Assembly (NCBI GenBank): GCA_003167305.1
Contig: PMTP01000139.1
Span: 7,980-23,256, forward strand
Origin: Acidobacteriaceae bacterium
GTDB taxonomy: Bacteria > Acidobacteriota > Terriglobia > Terriglobales > Acidobacteriaceae
DNA length: 15,277 nucleotides
Reading direction: 5' to 3'
Below are positions 13,180 through 15,277 of the stretch, in pieces. The notes beneath the pieces are model-generated. The model did no database searches. It had not been told where the DNA came from and saw only the letters and a list, made by a program, of their open reading frames with translations. Positions within the stretch are counted from its first letter, which is position 1. Each line of letters starts with the position of its first letter. The position numbers were made by a program, and so were the translations under genes.

Positions 13180-13545
13180 GGATCGCTCTCCAGCCTCCAG
13201 CGAAATTGCAGTCATGCCCAGTTCTTCGCATCAAGCCGCATCGCCTGCATCCCACGCAAGTATCTTCGCATTTTTCCGCGAAAAGCTGCGAAAAATTAGG
13301 CGTGCAGATTTCTCGCCTGAAATCACGCAACCTTTTTCACGCTCACGCATCTACACATATAACAAGCAGAGGCTTCCACGTAACACTTCCCCGCCCAAGA
13401 AAGAGTTCCACTCCTTCTTGAAGGTCTTGTACAGACCTCTTCTCAAAAACCCTCCCCCCTGCCCCCCTCCTTTTAAGCCTCTCGAGCGGGCCTGCCGGAA
13501 GGCAGGCCCATTCGCTCGTCTGCTGCCAGATAGAATTGAAGCCAG
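13180..13545. other. Divergent intergenic region between SPOR and pgeF genes
   Basis: About 365 bases, AT-richer on the SPOR side. It holds a hairpin at 13265-13292 (TTCGCA/TGCGAA outer, TTTTC/GAAAA inner), a pyrimidine run at 13451-13472 that reads as G-runs on the - strand, and a strong hairpin at 13483-13518 before pgeF. Promoters for both genes must lie here, but I cannot place their boxes. Reading frames across it have no recognisable protein content. Confidence 0.6.
13483..13518 (+). promoter_or_regulatory. Strong GNRA-capped hairpin upstream of pgeF
   Basis: GGGCCTGCC (13488-13496) pairs perfectly with GGCAGGCCC (13501-13509) over a GGAA tetraloop of the GNRA type. An outer CGAGC/GCTCG stem (13483-13487 with 13514-13518) stacks below with an ATTC bulge. 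It ends 27 bases before the pgeF ATG. It is not followed by T-rich sequence, so it is not a simple terminator. It could be a leader structure or a REP-like palindrome. Confidence 0.5.
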
Positions 13546-14610
13546 ATGCGCTCCTCCTCCACTCCAAAGACTCGCCCCGCGCCTGACCTCCAGGCGCTCG
13601 ACGCACGGTTTGAACAGGCGGGCCTCCAGCGCAATCTGCGCGGCAACGCCGCCGACATCACACAGCGCATGAGATTTGCCCGCGCGGCGCAGCTGGAGCT
13701 TGTCCCCGTTGCGCCGGTTCCCCGTGTCGCTGCGAATGGCGTCGAATGGCTGCCGGTTGCGGGCTGGGAGAAGCACGGCTGGCTCTGGCATGCATTCAGT
13801 ACCCGCCGCGGCGGCCTCAGCCGAGCCTATTGCGCCGGCGATGCACCGGGCGAGCTGAATCTAGGCTTTACCGCCGCCGACGACCCGGAAACCGTGGCCC
13901 GCAATCGCCGCTTGCTGACCGAAGCGATCACCGGCGACTCGGCCACGCCGCTGGTCGCACTCAAGCAGATTCATTCCAACAAGATAGTTCTTGCCGACGC
14001 TGCGGATGCCAGCCGGGAACAACCGTGGAAGGCTGATGGCCAGATGACCGATGAACCCGGTCTGCTGCTCGGCATTCAGACCGCCGACTGCATCCCGGTG
14101 CTGGTGGCCGACCGCAAGCGTCGCGCGGTGGCCGCCTTCCACGCCGGCTGGCGCGGCACGGTCAAGCGCATAGTCGAGAGCGGCGTGGGCCGCATGAGGC
14201 TCCAGTTCGGCTCCCGGCCTGAGGATTTGATCGCCGCCATCGGTCCCGGCATCGGCCCCTGCTGCTACGCCGTGGGCGAAGATGCGCTCTCCGAATTCGA
14301 GTCGCAGTTTGCCTATGCCCGCGAGCTCTTCCGCGAGGTCTACGACGCCGACCCGGTGCGCACAAAGTATCCGATGCTCTTTATGACGCAGCGCGCGCCC
14401 GGCCACTCGCCCATCGGCCCGAGCCTGCATCTGAATCTAGTCGAAGCCAACCGTCGCCAGTTGCTGGCAGCGGGCCTCAAGCCCCGCGCAATTCATCTGG
14501 TAGGTGGCTGCACAAGCTGCCAGCGGGAACTCTTCTTCTCCCATCGCGCCTCCCAGGGCCATGCCGGACGCTTGATGAGCGTGATCGGCATCCGACCGGA
14601 CGCTCCATAA
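13546..14610 (+). CDS. pgeF: Peptidoglycan editing factor family protein (YfiH / laccase domain)
   Basis: A 354-residue protein of the YfiH/DUF152 family. E. coli YfiH is reported to act on UDP-MurNAc carrying a wrong first amino acid, and other members act as purine nucleoside phosphorylase/adenosine deaminase or have laccase-like activity. The metal-ligand motifs are KQIHS (140-144, His143), TADC (179-182, Cys182) and FHAGWRGT (198-205, His199). GPGIGPCCY (233-241), GGCTSCQRELFFSHR (320-334) and an upstream STRRGG (85-90) complete the family pattern. The core starts at about residue 65. The preceding 60-odd residues are an Ala/Arg-rich extension, so the protein is longer than the usual 240-280; an ATG at 13669 would shorten it by 41 residues. 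Neither start has a strong ribosome-binding site. Nearby recycling genes favour the peptidoglycan role. Confidence 0.9.
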   Translation: MRSSSTPKTRPAPDLQALDARFEQAGLQRNLRGNAADITQRMRFARAAQLELVPVAPVPRVAANGVEWLPVAGWEKHGWLWHAFSTRRGGLSRAYCAGDAPGELNLGFTAADDPETVARNRRLLTEAITGDSATPLVALKQIHSNKIVLADAADASREQPWKADGQMTDEPGLLLGIQTADCIPVLVADRKRRAVAAFHAGWRGTVKRIVESGVGRMRLQFGSRPEDLIAAIGPGIGPCCYAVGEDALSEFESQFAYARELFREVYDADPVRTKYPMLFMTQRAPGHSPIGPSLHLNLVEANRRQLLAAGLKPRAIHLVGGCTSCQRELFFSHRASQGHAGRLMSVIGIRPDAP

Positions 14611-14644
14611 AAACTGAGCGCCCCAGTTCGTTCGCGGGGTTCGT

Positions 14645-14680
14645 GGTATCCCAGGTCCCAGAATCTGGACCTGGGATACC
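14645..14680 (+). repeat. Dispersed hairpin repeat, family 2, copy B
   Basis: A perfect 14-base inverted repeat, GGTATCCCAGGTCC and GGACCTGGGATACC, around an eight-base loop, sharing the TCCCAGGTC/GACCTGGGA core with 3998-4027. It lies midway between the convergent stops of pgeF and the DUF3857 gene, where it could end transcription from both sides, although no T-run follows on either strand. Confidence 0.75.
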
Positions 14681-14710
14681 CAGCTTTGTGGTTTGCAGAG
14701 TGCAGATCGA

Positions 14711-15277
14711 TTACTGCTTCTTGAGGACGGCGGCGTTCTTTTCGTCGGAGAGAATGACCGACTCCAGATGGTGGAAGTCGGCGGCTCTGGCAGCGGGCAG
14801 CTCCACCTGGCGAACGACGTATTCGCGCTCGTAGTGGAGAAGATTTCCTTTGGCAGAGACCGAGGAGTGGTAGCTGGCAAAGTCAAGATCAAGGCTGACC
14901 GGGTCTGGAGTCTCATCGACAACGTAGCCGGGGGGGATGGCGATGTCGAAGCTGTCGCGCCAGCGGCCGGTGGCGTTGAGGTCGATGGGATAGATGCGCG
15001 GTTTATCGTCGAAGGGCAGGGCTAAGGAGCCGACGATGCGCGGGCGGACGAGCGCGAGCGGACCGGCCTGATGGGAGTATTGGCGCGCCGTCACCTTGTA
15101 GTGGAGTTCGATGGGCTTGTCGAGGGCGGAGGGTTCGACAAACTCAAAGGAATCAAGCGTAACGCCGGGAAGCGTCTCGGCGACAACGCGCTCCCAATAT
15201 TCCCTCCGCTCCTTCTCGTCGGTGTCCTTGATTAAATAGCGAATGTTAGCGCCTGCCGACCCGGTTTGAGAGGTGTC
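14711..15277 (-). CDS. DUF3857 / transglutaminase-like protein, C-terminal fragment
   Basis: The frame runs from the right window edge leftward for 188 codons to a TAA at 14711-14713; the N-terminus and start lie outside the window. The visible part is beta-rich: YLIKDTDEKERREYWERV (an 'RREYW' segment), FEFVEPSALDKPIELHYKV, PFDDKPRIYPIDL, IAIPPGYVVDETPDPVSL, YHSSVSAKGNLLHYEREYVV and an end DEKNAAVLKKQ. This resembles the region after the transglutaminase core in DUF3857-domain proteins of Acidobacteriota and Bacteroidota, including the DxP(R/V)xYP edge, the 'P.GY' strand and the 'DEKNAAVLKK' tail. Such proteins are usually exported and of unknown function. The catalytic Cys-His-Asp region would be outside the window and cannot be judged. 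It is convergent with pgeF. Confidence 0.72.
   Translation of the reverse strand, partial: DTSQTGSAGANIRYLIKDTDEKERREYWERVVAETLPGVTLDSFEFVEPSALDKPIELHYKVTARQYSHQAGPLALVRPRIVGSLALPFDDKPRIYPIDLNATGRWRDSFDIAIPPGYVVDETPDPVSLDLDFASYHSSVSAKGNLLHYEREYVVRQVELPAARAADFHHLESVILSDEKNAAVLKKQ

Overview
The window is GC-rich, densely coding chromosomal DNA from a Gram-negative bacterium. It carries an outer-membrane porin and meso-DAP-type peptidoglycan recycling genes. I infer Acidobacteriota (Terriglobia/Acidobacteriaceae-like). The grounds are the protein flavour, frequent TTG starts, a DUF3857 protein, and GC-rich hairpin repeats of a kind I associate with intergenic DNA of that group. This is inference; no rRNA or other taxonomic marker is present. 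I see no tRNA, rRNA, CRISPR array, insertion sequence, transposase or integrase.

Layout, left to right. (1) 1-994 (-): 5' part of a porin of the OmpL-like beta-barrel type, running off the left edge. (2) 1310-2302 (+): Ser/Thr protein kinase with a C-terminal membrane anchor. (3) 2299-3755 (-): a divergent Amt-family ammonium transporter preceded by a translationally coupled 59-residue two-helix membrane protein. The kinase and amt stop codons overlap in a CTAG. (4) 3756-4246: a gene-free stretch with two hairpin repeats and a structured leader in front of mtnP. (5) 4247-7743 (+): mtnP (methylthioadenosine phosphorylase), a PfkB sugar/nucleoside kinase and an overlapping multi-pass GT-C-type glycosyltransferase. 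(6) 7888-12584 (+): a five-gene, tightly packed cluster of dapF-like, ldcA, mpl and two tandem plsC-type acyltransferases. (7) 12586-13179 (-): SPOR-domain cell-envelope protein, one base from the last plsC stop. (8) 13546-14610 (+): pgeF (YfiH/laccase-domain). (9) 14711-15277 (-): C-terminus of a DUF3857/transglutaminase-like protein running off the right edge.

How they fit together. Region 6 looks like a peptidoglycan-recycling and envelope-lipid operon. LdcA trims muropeptide tetrapeptide to tripeptide, and Mpl joins the tripeptide to UDP-MurNAc. The PlsC pair acylates lysophosphatidate or a related lipid. The SPOR protein (glycan binding at septa) and PgeF (peptidoglycan editing factor family) extend the cell-wall theme on the right. 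Region 5 begins with methylthioadenosine salvage.

Most notable points: the DapF homologue has Ser at both positions where DapF enzymes carry the two catalytic cysteines (residues 72 and 216). The Amt has Gln at the first twin-His position. A small membrane protein is coupled to amt. Two families of hairpin repeats each occur twice in intergenic DNA. A nested, possibly mutually exclusive hairpin set ends directly before the mtnP ribosome-binding site.
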